This document shows, in pieces, positions 1-7,972 of a stretch of 64,000 nucleotides of DNA. The position numbers were made by a program, and so were the translations under genes. Source of the stretch: Streptomyces dioscori. GTDB taxonomy: Bacteria > Actinomycetota > Actinomycetes > Streptomycetales > Streptomycetaceae. Below the pieces are notes generated by a model. It had not been told where the DNA came from, ran no database searches, and saw only the letters and a program-made list of their open reading frames with translations. The stretch spans positions 186,001 through 250,000 of the forward strand of contig NZ_KZ679046.1 of the NCBI RefSeq assembly GCF_003024195.1, given 5' to 3'. Numbering within the stretch: position 1 is the first letter of the stretch; each line of letters starts with the position of its first letter.

Positions 1-252
1 GCGCGGGCGGAGTTGCGGGCGCTGGGTGCGCCTGTCCGGTCTTCGGCCGGCTCAGCGGGCATGGCCGGTCTGCTGACCGCGCAGCAGCTCACGGTGGCGC
101 GGATGGCGGCGGAGGGGGCGACCAACCGGGAGATCGCTGCTCGGCTGCTGCTCAGTCCGCGGACCATCGACCATCACCTGCGCGGGGTCTTCAACCGCCT
201 GGGCATACGATCCCGGATCGAACTGGTGAGACTCCTGACCCCGGAGGAGTGA
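1..252 (+). CDS. LuxR-type HTH regulator, C-terminal part (5' end outside window)
   Basis: The reading frame is open from the first base and ends at TGA 250-252, so only the last 83 residues are present. They hold a complete LuxR/GerE DNA-binding domain: LTAQQLTVARMAAEGATNRE, then IAARLLLSPRTIDHHLRGVF and NRLGIRSRIELVRLL. This is the usual four-helix arrangement at the extreme C-terminus of large LuxR-family (LAL/MalT-like) or NarL-type regulators. The sensory N-terminus lies upstream, so neither ligand nor subfamily can be stated. It converges on bioD across a repeat-filled gap. Confidence 0.85.
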   Translation, partial: ARAELRALGAPVRSSAGSAGMAGLLTAQQLTVARMAAEGATNREIAARLLLSPRTIDHHLRGVFNRLGIRSRIELVRLLTPEE

Positions 253-728
253 ACGCACCGACCGCGGGCCGGTGGGGCCGTTCGCGCAGTTCCCCGCGCC
301 CCTGAAGACGTCGTTCGTCCGCGGGCCGGTGGGGGTTGCTCGCGCCGTTCCCCGCGCCCCTGAAAACCGCGTTCGTCTGCGGGCCGGTGGGGGTTGCTCG
401 CGCCGTTCCCCGCGCCCCTGAAAACCGCGTTCGTCTGCGGGCCGGTGGGGGTGGGCCGCGCAGTTCCCCGCGCCCCTCGGGGAGGGGCTGCGCCCCGTCC
501 CACTCAGGGGCGCGGGGAACGGCGCAGTCTTTTCGTCTTTGGCTTTTAGGGGCGCGGGGAACGGCGCGATCTTTTGTCTTTGCTCTTAGGGGCGCGGGGA
601 ACGGCGCAATCTTTTGGCTTTGGGCCGCACAGGAACGTGGCGCCCAGCCCGGTCCTTCAGGGGCGCGGGGAACTGCGCGGTCGGCCACACACGGCCCGCA
701 CCCCACCACCGGCCCGAGCCCATCCCGC
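253..728. repeat. Non-coding gap with eight dispersed-repeat cores, four in each orientation
   Basis: This 476-bp space separates the convergent LuxR gene and bioD. Four copies of GCGCMGTTCCCCGCGCCCCT lie at about 286, 342, 399 and 456. Four copies of the opposite orientation, AGGGGCGCGGGGAACKGCGC, follow at about 506, 548, 588 and 659. Flanks such as GCGGGCCGGTGGGGGT accompany several copies. The two halves could fold against each other as a large stem. ORFs predicted here read through the repeats and look spurious. Confidence 0.85.
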
Positions 729-1451
729 TCAGACGGCCCCCGCGTGCGCGGCCGCGAACACGTCCGCGTCCCACGTACCGCCCAGCCCCGGCCCCAGCCA
801 ACTCCCCACCGCCCCGGGGAACTCCGCAGCCGGCCCCCGCCCAACCCCCTCCGGCAACGCGCCCAGCAACGGCGCACCCGCCACGACAGGAAGATCGAGG
901 ACGTTGCATCGCGACGCCAGATCCGGTTCGTCCGGCCAGCTGCCGATGACCACACCGAGCAGATCGAGCCCCCGGGAACGAAGTTCCCGCGCGGTCAGCT
1001 CCGTCGTGTTGAGCGTTCCGAGCCCGGCGGAGGCAACCACCACCACAGGGGCCCCCAACAGCCGCGCGGCGTCCGCGAGCGTCCCGCCCGCGTCGTCGAA
1101 CCGGACGAGCAGCCCGCCCGCCCCTTCCACCAGCACGAGGTCGTGCTCGGTGGCCAGCTCGGCCGCGGCCTCCGCCACCTGTTCGGGCCGCACCGGCGCG
1201 AGACCGGCCCGCCGGGCGGCCGTTCCGGGCGCCAACGGCTCGGGATAGCGGGCGAGTTCGACGGCCGTGACCGCACCGGCGAGCCGCGCCACTTCCTCGG
1301 CATCGCCGGGTTCGCCCGGCAGCACACCTGTCTGCGCGGGCTTGAGTACGGCCACCGACCGCCCGGCCGCGACGGCCGCCGCGGCCACCGCGGCCGTGGC
1401 GACGGTCTTCCCGACCTCCGTGCCGGTCCCCGTGATCACCAGTACCGTCAT
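729..1451 (-). CDS. bioD: Dethiobiotin synthetase
   Basis: ATP-dependent closure of the ureido ring of 7,8-diaminopelargonate with CO2 to give dethiobiotin, the penultimate biotin step. The 240-residue protein starts MTVLVITGTGTEVGKT; the P-loop GTGTEVGKT (residues 8-16) is the BioD signature, and LVEGAGGLLV matches the conserved E-G-A-G-G loop. Length fits the family (about 225-240). The ATG at 1451 lies one base past the bioA stop (1453-1455), so it is very likely translationally coupled as the last gene of bioB-bioA-bioD. The frame is open further upstream, but that stretch is inside bioA in another frame. Confidence 0.95.
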   Translation of the reverse strand: MTVLVITGTGTEVGKTVATAAVAAAAVAAGRSVAVLKPAQTGVLPGEPGDAEEVARLAGAVTAVELARYPEPLAPGTAARRAGLAPVRPEQVAEAAAELATEHDLVLVEGAGGLLVRFDDAGGTLADAARLLGAPVVVVASAGLGTLNTTELTARELRSRGLDLLGVVIGSWPDEPDLASRCNVLDLPVVAGAPLLGALPEGVGRGPAAEFPGAVGSWLGPGLGGTWDADVFAAAHAGAV

Positions 1452-1452
1452 C

Positions 1453-2766
1453 TCAGCCCTCTCGCGCCGCCGCGCACGCGGCGGCCGTGATCCGCGCCAG
1501 ATCGGCGTCACCGGTGACGTACGGCGGCATCGTGTAGACGAGGTCCCGGAAGGGACGCAGCCACACGCCTTCGCGCACCGCCGCCCGGGTCGCCGCCGCC
1601 ATGTCGATCTCGTGGTCCAGCTGCACGACCCCGATGGCACCGAGGACGCGTACGTCCCGGACGCCGGGCAGTTCCGCCGCCGGCGCCAGCCCGTCCCGCA
1701 GCCCCGTCTCGATCCGTTTGACCTCGGTCTGCCAGTCCTGGCCGAGGAGGAGGTCGATCGAGGCACACGCCACGGCGGCGGCGAGGGGGTTGCCCATGAA
1801 GGTCGGGCCGTGGGCGAGTACCGGCACCTCGCCCCGCGAGATGCCTTCCGCGACCCGCGAGGTGCACAGCGTCGCCGCCATCGTCAGATACCCGCCGGTC
1901 AGCGCCTTGCCGACGCACATCACGTCCGGCGTCACGCCCGCGTGGTCCGCCGCGAACAGCGCCCCGGTGCGCCCGAAGCCCGTCGCGATCTCGTCGAACA
2001 CGAGCAGCACGTCGTGGGCGTCGCACGCCTCGCGCAGCACCCGCAGATACGCGGGGGAGTGGAACCGCATCCCGCCCGCGCCCTGCACCACCGGCTCGAC
2101 GATCACCGCTGCCAGCTCGTCCGCGTGCCGTTCGATCAGCGCACGCAAGTGATCGGCGTACGCCTCCTCGTACGCGACCGGTGGCGCGTCGGCGAAGACC
2201 TGGCGCTGGAGCACGCCCTGCCACAGCTCGTGCATCCCGCCCTCGGGGTCGCACACCGACATCGGCTGCCAGGTGTCGCCGTGATAGCCGCCGCGCCAGG
2301 TCAGCAGTCGCTGCTTGCCGGGGCGGCCGAGCGAACGCCAGTGCTGGAGGCACATCTTGACGGCGACCTCGACGGACACGGAGCCGGAGTCGGCCAGGAA
2401 GACGTGCTCAAGTCCTTCCGGAGACATGTCGACAAGGCGCTTCGCCAGTCGCACGGCCGGTTCGTGCGTGAGCCCGCCGAACATCACATGGCTCATCCGG
2501 CCGAGCTGGTCGCGGGCCGCCTCGTTGAGGGCCGGGTGGTTGTAGCCGTGGATCGCGGACCACCAGGACGACATGCCGTCGATCAGCTCGTCGCCACCCC
2601 CACCGCCACCGTCGTCGGCCAACCGCAGCCGCACCCCGCTCGCCGACTCCACGACGAGCGGTTCCTGCCGACCGGGCATCGGTCCGTACGGGTGCCAGAC
2701 GTGCCGCCGGTCGAGTTCGAGCAGCTCACGCACGGCAGGGCCGGGGGACGGGGGCAGATCAGGCAT
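1453..2766 (-). CDS. bioA: Adenosylmethionine-8-amino-7-oxononanoate aminotransferase
   Basis: PLP enzyme that converts 8-amino-7-oxononanoate (KAPA) to diaminopelargonate, with S-adenosylmethionine as amino donor. The 437-residue class III aminotransferase shows HVWHPYGPM near residue 22, GMSSWWSAIHGYNHP near 64 (BioA substrate region), VFDEIATGFGRTG at 256-268 and the PLP lysine in VGKALTGG (K287). A run of six glycines at residues 53-58 is an unusual local insertion. ATG 2766 overlaps the end of bioB by 8 bp, and the gene is followed immediately by bioD. Confidence 0.96.
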   Translation of the reverse strand: MPDLPPSPGPAVRELLELDRRHVWHPYGPMPGRQEPLVVESASGVRLRLADDGGGGGGDELIDGMSSWWSAIHGYNHPALNEAARDQLGRMSHVMFGGLTHEPAVRLAKRLVDMSPEGLEHVFLADSGSVSVEVAVKMCLQHWRSLGRPGKQRLLTWRGGYHGDTWQPMSVCDPEGGMHELWQGVLQRQVFADAPPVAYEEAYADHLRALIERHADELAAVIVEPVVQGAGGMRFHSPAYLRVLREACDAHDVLLVFDEIATGFGRTGALFAADHAGVTPDVMCVGKALTGGYLTMAATLCTSRVAEGISRGEVPVLAHGPTFMGNPLAAAVACASIDLLLGQDWQTEVKRIETGLRDGLAPAAELPGVRDVRVLGAIGVVQLDHEIDMAAATRAAVREGVWLRPFRDLVYTMPPYVTGDADLARITAAACAAAREG

Positions 2767-3979
2767 TGGGTGCGAGATCCGTTCCGGCGCCCCGACGGCG
2801 TACCGAGACCAGGTCCGTACGCGCCTCGGAGTTCCGCACGGCCTCCTGGACCAGCTCCTCGGGAGCCGTCTCCTGTGCGGTCGAGCCGCAGGGTCCGCAA
2901 CCGCCGCCCCCGTGCGAACCGCACCCCGTACCGGCCTCGGTGTCAGTGTGCGAGCCGCAGCCGGCGTGCGCGGTGGCCCGGTGCTCCGGGAGCGTCACCT
3001 CGCCCGTGCCCTCCACCTCGAAACCGGCGTCCGCGATCATGTCCAGGTCCGCCTTGCCCGCCTGGCCCTCACTGGTGAGGTAGTCGCCGAGGAAGATCGA
3101 GTTGGCGAGGTGCAGGGCGAGGGGCTGCATCGTACGGAGATGGACCTCGCGCCCGCCCGCGATGCGCACCTCGACGTCCGGGCAGACGAACCGGACCATC
3201 GCGAGGATGCGCAGACACCGCTGCGGGGTGAGGTTCCACTCCTTGGCGAGCGGGGTGCCCTCGAAGGGGATCAGGAAGTTGACCGGGACCGAGTCCGGGT
3301 CGAGGGCCCGCAGCGCGTAGACGACGTCGACGAGGTCCTCGTCGCTCTCGCCCATGCCCGCGATCAGACCGGAGCAGGCGGACAGACCCGCCGCGTGCGC
3401 CCTGCGGACCGTGTCCACGCGGTCGGCGTACGTGTGGGTGGTGGTGATGTCCCCGTACGTCCCCTCGGACGTGTTGAGGTTGTGGTTGTAGGCGTCCGCC
3501 CCCGCGTCGCGCAGCCGCTCGGCCTGGCCGTCCGAGAGGAGTCCGAGGCACGCGCACACCTCGACGCCCTCGTTCTGGTCCTTGATCGCCTTGATGGTGT
3601 CCGAGACCCGGTCGACGTCACGGTCGGTGGGACCGCGTCCGCTCGCCACCAGGCACACCCGCTTGGCGCCGCCCGCCAGCCCGGCCGCCGCGGCCTCGGA
3701 GGCCTGGTCGGGCTTCAGCCAGGTGTACTTGAGGATCTCGGCCTTCGAGCCGAGCCGCTGCGAGCAGTAGGAGCAGTCCTCGGGGCACAGACCCGACTTG
3801 AGGTTGACGAGGTAGTTGAGCTTCACCCGTCGGCCGAACCACTGGCGGCGTACCTTGCCGGCCGCGGCCACCACATCGAGGAGTTCGTCGTCGGAGGTGG
3901 CCAGCACGGCCAGGGCCTCGTCGCGGGTCGGCAGCTCGCGCCGAAGCCCCTTGTCCAGCAGCGTGTTCAGCAGGTCCAT
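2759..3979 (-). CDS. bioB: Biotin synthase (radical SAM)
   Basis: Inserts sulphur into dethiobiotin. The 406-residue protein carries the radical-SAM cluster motif CPEDCSYC (C65, C69, C72). The start is taken as ATG 3979 (MDLLNTLLDKGLRRELPTRD); the frame is open well upstream without homology. About 40-50 residues after the normal BioB core form a Cys/His/Gly-rich tail, with GCGSHTD, GCGSHGG and GCGPCGS around residues 355-385. It has no obvious catalytic role and may bind metal (inference). First gene of the minus-strand bio operon, divergent from bioF. Confidence 0.96.
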   Translation of the reverse strand: MDLLNTLLDKGLRRELPTRDEALAVLATSDDELLDVVAAAGKVRRQWFGRRVKLNYLVNLKSGLCPEDCSYCSQRLGSKAEILKYTWLKPDQASEAAAAGLAGGAKRVCLVASGRGPTDRDVDRVSDTIKAIKDQNEGVEVCACLGLLSDGQAERLRDAGADAYNHNLNTSEGTYGDITTTHTYADRVDTVRRAHAAGLSACSGLIAGMGESDEDLVDVVYALRALDPDSVPVNFLIPFEGTPLAKEWNLTPQRCLRILAMVRFVCPDVEVRIAGGREVHLRTMQPLALHLANSIFLGDYLTSEGQAGKADLDMIADAGFEVEGTGEVTLPEHRATAHAGCGSHTDTEAGTGCGSHGGGGCGPCGSTAQETAPEELVQEAVRNSEARTDLVSVRRRGAGTDLAPNA

Positions 3980-4094
3980 GAGATCCGATCCTGGCCTATC
4001 CGACCGTGCCGGGCCAAGGAGGGACCGGACAACAGAGACGGTTCGACGTGTGGGTATTGCCACATCATGGGCGGCTGGTGATCCCGCTAGGGTC

Positions 4095-4141
4095 TGTGCG
4101 TTGCCTACAAAAGGCAGCTGTGCGTTGTCTGCACAGGACAG
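4095..4141. promoter_or_regulatory. Candidate double operator between bioB and bioF
   Basis: Two direct repeats of TGTGCGTTGYCTRCA begin 24 bp apart (4095 and 4119). Each contains a dyad: TGCCT-N5-AGGCA at 4102-4116 and the imperfect TGTCT-N5-GGACA at 4126-4140. They lie in the 244-bp divergent region, just downstream of a CTAGGGT -10-like hexamer (4088-4094) facing bioF. Position and symmetry suggest binding sites for a biotin-responsive repressor. I do not recognise the motif as a textbook BirA or BioQ box, and no regulator gene is adjacent. Confidence 0.5.
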
Positions 4142-4223
4142 TGGGGACGGCCGGGCGGAAAGTCGTGTGTCGGGGCCCCATGGGACACCCGCACCCACAC
4201 CCCATCTCATGGCCGGAGGGCAC

Positions 4224-5387
4224 ATGGCGCGATCGCCGTTCGAGTGGATCGACGAGCAGGCGCGAGCGCGCTCCAAGGCCGGACTCGTCCGCACCCTGCG
4301 CCCGCGCCCCGCGGACTCCGCGCTCCTCGACCTCGCCGGGAACGACTATCTGGGCCTGGCCCGGCACCCCGAGGTCACGGAGGGCGCCGCGCGGGCCGCC
4401 CGGACCTGGGGCGGCGGTGCCACCGGCTCCCGGCTCGTCAGCGGCTCCACGGAGCTGCACGCGGAACTCGAACACGAACTGGCCGAGTTCTGCGGCTTCG
4501 AGTCCGCCCTCGTCTTCTCCTCCGGCTACGCGGCCAACCTCGCCGCCGTCACCGCGCTGGCGCCGCACGGCTCGCTCATCGTCTCCGACGCGGGCAACCA
4601 CGCCTCGCTGATCGACGGCTGCCGGCTCGCGCGCGGCACCACGCAGGTCGTCGCCCACGCCGACCCGGACGCCGTCCGCAAGGCGCTGGACACGCGGACC
4701 GGGCCCGCGATCGTCGTCTCCGACACGGTCTTCTCGGTGGACGGCGACGCGGCCCCGCTGACGGCCCTGGCCGCGGCCTGCCGGGACGCGGGGGAAGCGG
4801 GGCAGTCCGGCAGGCCGGGCGCGGCGCTGGTGCTGGACGACGCGCACGGTCTCGGCGTCATCGGCGACGGCGGGCGGGGCGCCGCGTGGGCGGCGGGACT
4901 CGCGGGCGCGCCCGACGTCGTCACCACCGTCACCCTGTCGAAGTCGCTCGGCAGCCAGGGCGGCGCCGTCCTCGGACCGGCCCACGTCATCGAGCATCTG
5001 GTGAACGCGGCCCGCACCTTCATCTTCGACACGGGACTGGCCCCCGCGGCGGCGGGCGCGGCCCTGGCGGCCCTGCGTCTGCTGCGCGGGGAACCGGAAA
5101 GGGCCGCACGCGCGCGTGCCGTCGCCACCGCCCTCTACGAGCGCCTGACGGCCGAGGGTCTCGAAGCCGTACGGCCCGACGCCGCCGTCGTCTCCGTACG
5201 CGCCCCCTCCCCGGAGCAGGCGCTGCGCTGGGCCGCGGAGTGCCGTGCGGCGGGTCTGGCCGTCGGCTGCTTCCGTCCCCCGTCGGTGCCGGACGGCATC
5301 TCACGGCTGCGGCTCACGGCCCGCGCGGATCTCACCGACGGGCAGGTCGACCGGGCTGTCGGCGTGATCATCGAAGCGCGCCGATAA
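4224..5387 (+). CDS. bioF: 8-amino-7-oxononanoate synthase
   Basis: PLP-dependent decarboxylative condensation of pimeloyl thioester with L-alanine to give KAPA. The 387-residue alpha-oxoamine synthase shows LDLAGNDYLGLARHP near residue 36, GSRLVSGST at 68-76, LDDAHGLGVIG at 204-214 and the PLP lysine in TLSKSLGSQGG (K240). The start is set at ATG 4224, which has GGAGGG 4-5 bases upstream; ATG 4209 in the same frame is possible. It diverges from bioBAD, and its 3' end overlaps the convergent DUF397 gene by 20 bp. No bioC/bioH pimeloyl genes are in the window. Confidence 0.95.
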   Translation: MARSPFEWIDEQARARSKAGLVRTLRPRPADSALLDLAGNDYLGLARHPEVTEGAARAARTWGGGATGSRLVSGSTELHAELEHELAEFCGFESALVFSSGYAANLAAVTALAPHGSLIVSDAGNHASLIDGCRLARGTTQVVAHADPDAVRKALDTRTGPAIVVSDTVFSVDGDAAPLTALAAACRDAGEAGQSGRPGAALVLDDAHGLGVIGDGGRGAAWAAGLAGAPDVVTTVTLSKSLGSQGGAVLGPAHVIEHLVNAARTFIFDTGLAPAAAGAALAALRLLRGEPERAARARAVATALYERLTAEGLEAVRPDAAVVSVRAPSPEQALRWAAECRAAGLAVGCFRPPSVPDGISRLRLTARADLTDGQVDRAVGVIIEARR

Positions 5388-5604
5388 AGCCTTCCCAGGC
5401 GGCGGGGGCGAAGAGGAGGGCGGGCCCCGACGCGTTCTTGGAGTCGCGCACCGCGAGCAGCCCGGCCCACGGGCCGAAGTCCGGCCGGGCCGTCTCGACG
5501 CAGTTGTTCATTCCTGTGCTGCGGCTGCTGCGCTGCCACCGCACACCGTGCAGATGAGCGCTGGGATGGGTGCTGGAAGGTACGTACCGAGGCGTGGCGG
5601 GCAT
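5368..5604 (-). CDS. DUF397 small protein (WhiJ-associated type)
   Basis: Seventy-eight residues with the DUF397 pattern: VRWQRSSRSTGMNNCVETA, then LLAVRDSKNASGPALLF and the terminal AWEGFIGALR. DUF397 proteins are abundant in Streptomyces, nearly always beside an XRE regulator, and are linked to WhiJ-like developmental control; their biochemical role is unsettled. ATG 5604 has AAGGAGG overlapping the TAA stop of the upstream XRE gene (9-base gap), so the pair is one operon. The 3' end overlaps bioF. Confidence 0.9.
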   Translation of the reverse strand: MPATPRYVPSSTHPSAHLHGVRWQRSSRSTGMNNCVETARPDFGPWAGLLAVRDSKNASGPALLFAPAAWEGFIGALR

Positions 5605-5613
5605 GGTGCCTCC

Positions 5614-6483
5614 TTATGCGCCGTCAGCTACACCGGCGATGAAATCCAACGTGTCCTCGGGCGAAAGGGCCTGGCCCTGAAGGGAGTTGAAGGCCTCCTC
5701 GTACGACTGGAGGTCCTCTCTCTGTTCGAGATAAAGGCTACTCGTCAAGTGGTCGAGAACAACCACATCCAGATCAGATCTGTTCGTAAACGAAAAAATA
5801 ACAAAGGGGCCTGTGACTCCGATGTGAGCCCCAACTCCGAAGGGCAGCACCTGAATCCGCACGTGAGGGAGGTGCGCGGCCTCCCGCAGCCGGTCCAACT
5901 GCCGTGCCATGACCTCCGGTCCACCGACGGTCCGCCGCAGCACCGCCTCATCCAGAACGGCACTCAGCCGGAGCGGTTTGTTCGAACGCAGCACCGCCTG
6001 GCGCGCGAGACGCACCTTCACCAGCATCTCGACCAGGGCGTCGATCTTGCCGTCGGGCACCCCGTCCAGGGCGGCCCGTGTCACCGCGCGGGCGTACTCC
6101 GGTGTCTGCAGGAGGCCCGGAACCACGGAGTTCTCCAGCGTGCGCATCGCGCCCGCCTGCGCCTCAAGGCTGATGAAATCGCTGTACGTCGACGGCAGAA
6201 GGCCCCGGTAGGCGTGCCACCAGTGGTGCCGGCCGTCGCCGTCCGCGCCCGCCAGCACGACCAGCAACTCGTACAGCTCCGGGTCCCGGACGTCGTACGC
6301 GTCCAGGAGCCGCCGTACGTCCGCGGGCTTGACCCCGCTGCGGCCGGTCTCGATCCGGCTCACCTTCGACTGGTGCCAGCCCACGAGGCGCGCCGCCTCA
6401 CCGCTCGTGAGGCCCGCGCGGGCACGCAGGGCACGCAGTTCGGCGCCGAGCTTACGTCGGCGCACCGCGGGGCCGTACTGCAT
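5614..6483 (-). CDS. XRE-family regulator with DUF5753 domain (WhiJ-like)
   Basis: The 289-residue protein has an N-terminal HTH at about residues 10-65 (LRALRARAGLTSGEAARLVG, then WHQSKVSRIETGR). The remaining ~200 residues match the DUF5753 region typical of streptomycete WhiJ-like proteins, including SLEAQAGAMRTLENSVVPGL and LQTPEYARAV. ATG 6483 is chosen because AAGGAG lies 6 bases upstream; a start at 6510 lacks this. It is paired with DUF397 downstream and a divergent HATPase gene, the recurring three-gene module. A DNA-binding role is clear; the signal is unknown. Confidence 0.92.
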   Translation of the reverse strand: MQYGPAVRRRKLGAELRALRARAGLTSGEAARLVGWHQSKVSRIETGRSGVKPADVRRLLDAYDVRDPELYELLVVLAGADGDGRHHWWHAYRGLLPSTYSDFISLEAQAGAMRTLENSVVPGLLQTPEYARAVTRAALDGVPDGKIDALVEMLVKVRLARQAVLRSNKPLRLSAVLDEAVLRRTVGGPEVMARQLDRLREAAHLPHVRIQVLPFGVGAHIGVTGPFVIFSFTNRSDLDVVVLDHLTSSLYLEQREDLQSYEEAFNSLQGQALSPEDTLDFIAGVADGA

Positions 6484-6606
6484 GGCCGTCTCCTTCCGAC
6501 CGTCGCGCAAGCGCTATAGCGCCCGGCGTCACGCCGACGGTAGAGGACAAACCAGCCGCCCGCCCAAATACGGTCGACGGTCGCAGAGTTCACCGCTTCG
6601 AGCGAC

Positions 6607-6622
6607 AGATATATGCATATCT
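6607..6622. promoter_or_regulatory. AT-rich palindrome in the XRE/ATPase divergent region
   Basis: AGATAT-ATGC-ATATCT is a perfect dyad of 6-bp arms in a locally AT-rich patch, conspicuous in this genome. It sits midway between the XRE gene (start 6483, minus) and the ATPase gene (start 6744, plus), followed by a GGTG-N6-CACC dyad at 6624-6637. It is a plausible operator or promoter element for the divergent pair; this is inference from position and symmetry. Confidence 0.4.
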
Positions 6623-6743
6623 TGGTGGATCGGCACCACGAACGCCGAGGTAGTGGCACTCTGGCGCAAGCACCAGTCCGGGACCGACTCGAAGTCATCC
6701 GCTTCGGTCGGACCCCGGTCCCGTGGGAAAGGGACGACGTCGC

Positions 6744-7187
6744 ATGGCAGACCACCAGGAAGCATCCGTCACTCTGCCGAGCGATCCCGCCTCGGTCTCC
6801 GCCGCCCGTACGTATGTCACCGACGTACTGGCGGAATGGGGACTACCGGCCGACTCGGAGACCGCCGACACGGTTCGGCTCATCGTCTCCGAACTCACCA
6901 CGAACGCGGTACAGCACACCTTCGGACTGTCACCCACCTTTACGGTGGACATCGAACTCGACCGTGACGAACAACTGCGCATCGGTGTGACCGACAGCCA
7001 CCCGCGCTTCCCGAAACGGCTGCCGGCGGCTGTTCAGCAGGACAACGGCCGGGGCATGGTGATCATCCGCTGGCTGACCGCGGAGTCCGGCGGCAAGCTC
7101 ACGGTCCGCCCCACCAGCGAGGGCGGAAAGACGGTGTCGATCATGCTCCCCTGGACGGCCCCCGCACAGCCGGTGCGCGCCGAGTAG
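6744..7187 (+). CDS. HATPase-domain protein, anti-sigma factor type
   Basis: The 147-residue protein carries a GHKL ATP-binding fold: LIVSELTTNAVQHT (N box, about residues 45-58), IGVTDSHPRFP (D box) and NGRGMVIIRWL (G box). This is the RsbW/SpoIIAB-like single-domain ATPase frequent in Streptomyces and part of many WhiJ/AbaA-type clusters. ATG 6744 has AAAGGGA about 9 bases upstream; a GTG at 6723 is an alternative. No sigma factor or anti-anti-sigma gene is adjacent, so its partner is unknown. Confidence 0.88.
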   Translation: MADHQEASVTLPSDPASVSAARTYVTDVLAEWGLPADSETADTVRLIVSELTTNAVQHTFGLSPTFTVDIELDRDEQLRIGVTDSHPRFPKRLPAAVQQDNGRGMVIIRWLTAESGGKLTVRPTSEGGKTVSIMLPWTAPAQPVRAE

Positions 7188-7194
7188 GGCCCTG

Positions 7195-7287
7195 AAGGGG
7201 CGCGGGGAACTGCGCGCCCAGCCGCGGCGAGCCCGCACGCAGACAACGTTCCCAATGTTCGGAGGAGCGCCCGTCCGGAGAAGCCCT
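7195..7287. repeat. Single dispersed-repeat copy between convergent genes
   Basis: One core (AGGGGCGCGGGGAACTGCGC from about 7196) with a degenerate CCCGCACGC flank lies between the ATPase gene and the convergent membrane-protein gene. The rest of the gap shows nothing recognisable. Confidence 0.7.
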
Positions 7288-7782
7288 TTAGTCGTCCGGA
7301 GCCTTGTCCGCGGCCCGCTTCAGCAGATACGGCAGGACCTCCCACAGCCCGACGCACAGGAGCAGCGTGGTCGCCCCGGCCACGATCCCCTCGGTCCGGT
7401 CCACCGCAACGTCCACGACGAGCAGTACGGAGCCGGTGAGAGCGAGCGCGAGGGCGGCCAGACCGAGCTGCGCGAGCCGGGACGAGGCATTGACCACCAG
7501 GGGCTTGGCGCCCTGCTGGAAGAGCCTGCGGTGCAGGGCGGCGGGGGCCGTGAAGAGCGCGGCCGCCAAGACCGAGAGCAGCAGGGTGACGACGTACGTG
7601 GTGCGCTGCACGGTGTCGAGGGACGGGAACCGCGGGGTGAAGGCGAGGGTCAGCAGGAAGGCGAAGAGGATCTGGATGCCTGTCTGGGTGACCCGGAGCT
7701 CCTGAAGGAGTTCGAGGAAGTTCCGGTCGGCGCGCTCAAGACGGGTCTCGTTGCGCTCCTCGTGGTGGTGCGGAGCGGTCAT
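7288..7782 (-). CDS. Four-helix membrane protein, DUF6328-like
   Basis: The 164-residue protein has a charged N-terminus (HHHEERNETRLERADRNFLE) and four hydrophobic segments at about residues 33-50, 62-82, 102-124 and 132-150. The pattern RNFLELLQELRVTQTGIQIL followed by FAFLLTLAF resembles the actinobacterial DUF6328 family, of unknown function (family name from memory). ATG 7782 begins the conserved part; the longer frame upstream runs through short tandem repeats and is not credible. Confidence 0.8.
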   Translation of the reverse strand: MTAPHHHEERNETRLERADRNFLELLQELRVTQTGIQILFAFLLTLAFTPRFPSLDTVQRTTYVVTLLLSVLAAALFTAPAALHRRLFQQGAKPLVVNASSRLAQLGLAALALALTGSVLLVVDVAVDRTEGIVAGATTLLLCVGLWEVLPYLLKRAADKAPDD

Positions 7783-7835
7783 GAGTGAACGAGTAACCAT
7801 TCGACGGCCGAAATCACGCGTGAGGCCCTGGCCAC

Positions 7836-7927
7836 TCACGGGTGTCGGGCCGGATCCCGTACGGGCGTCGGGTCGGATCCCCTCACGGGCGTCGGGCGGA
7901 TCCCTCACAGGTGTCGGGCCGGGTCCC
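7836..7927. repeat. Four tandem ~23-bp repeats
   Basis: Four imperfect units of the form TCACGGGYGTCGGGYCGGATC run head to tail. They lie between the terminator of the NlpC/P60 gene and the start of the DUF6328-like gene, so they would sit in the latter's 5' leader or promoter region. Function unknown. Confidence 0.7.
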
Positions 7928-7928
7928 T

Positions 7929-7966
7929 CACGGGGTGGCCGTGGCGATCGCCACGGCCACCCCGTG
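7929..7966 (-). terminator. 38-bp perfect palindrome, terminator of the NlpC/P60 gene
   Basis: A perfect inverted repeat with no loop insertion: the left half CACGGGGTGGCCGTGGCGA is followed directly by its complement. It begins 6 bases beyond the NlpC/P60 stop on the minus strand, as expected for a factor-independent terminator; streptomycete terminators often lack a U-tract. A palindrome this complete could also extrude as a cruciform. Confidence 0.8.
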
Positions 7967-7972
7967 GGCGGA

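Noticed and set aside
253..728. Long ORFs on both strands rich in RGAGNGA / GARGTA peptides
   Set aside because: These are translations of the GGGGCGCGGGGAAC repeat in several frames; they have no homology-like features and overlap bioD antisense.
3816..4208. N-terminal extension of bioF overlapping bioB antisense
   Set aside because: KAPA synthases begin at the MARSPFEWID segment, and GGAGGG supports ATG 4224.
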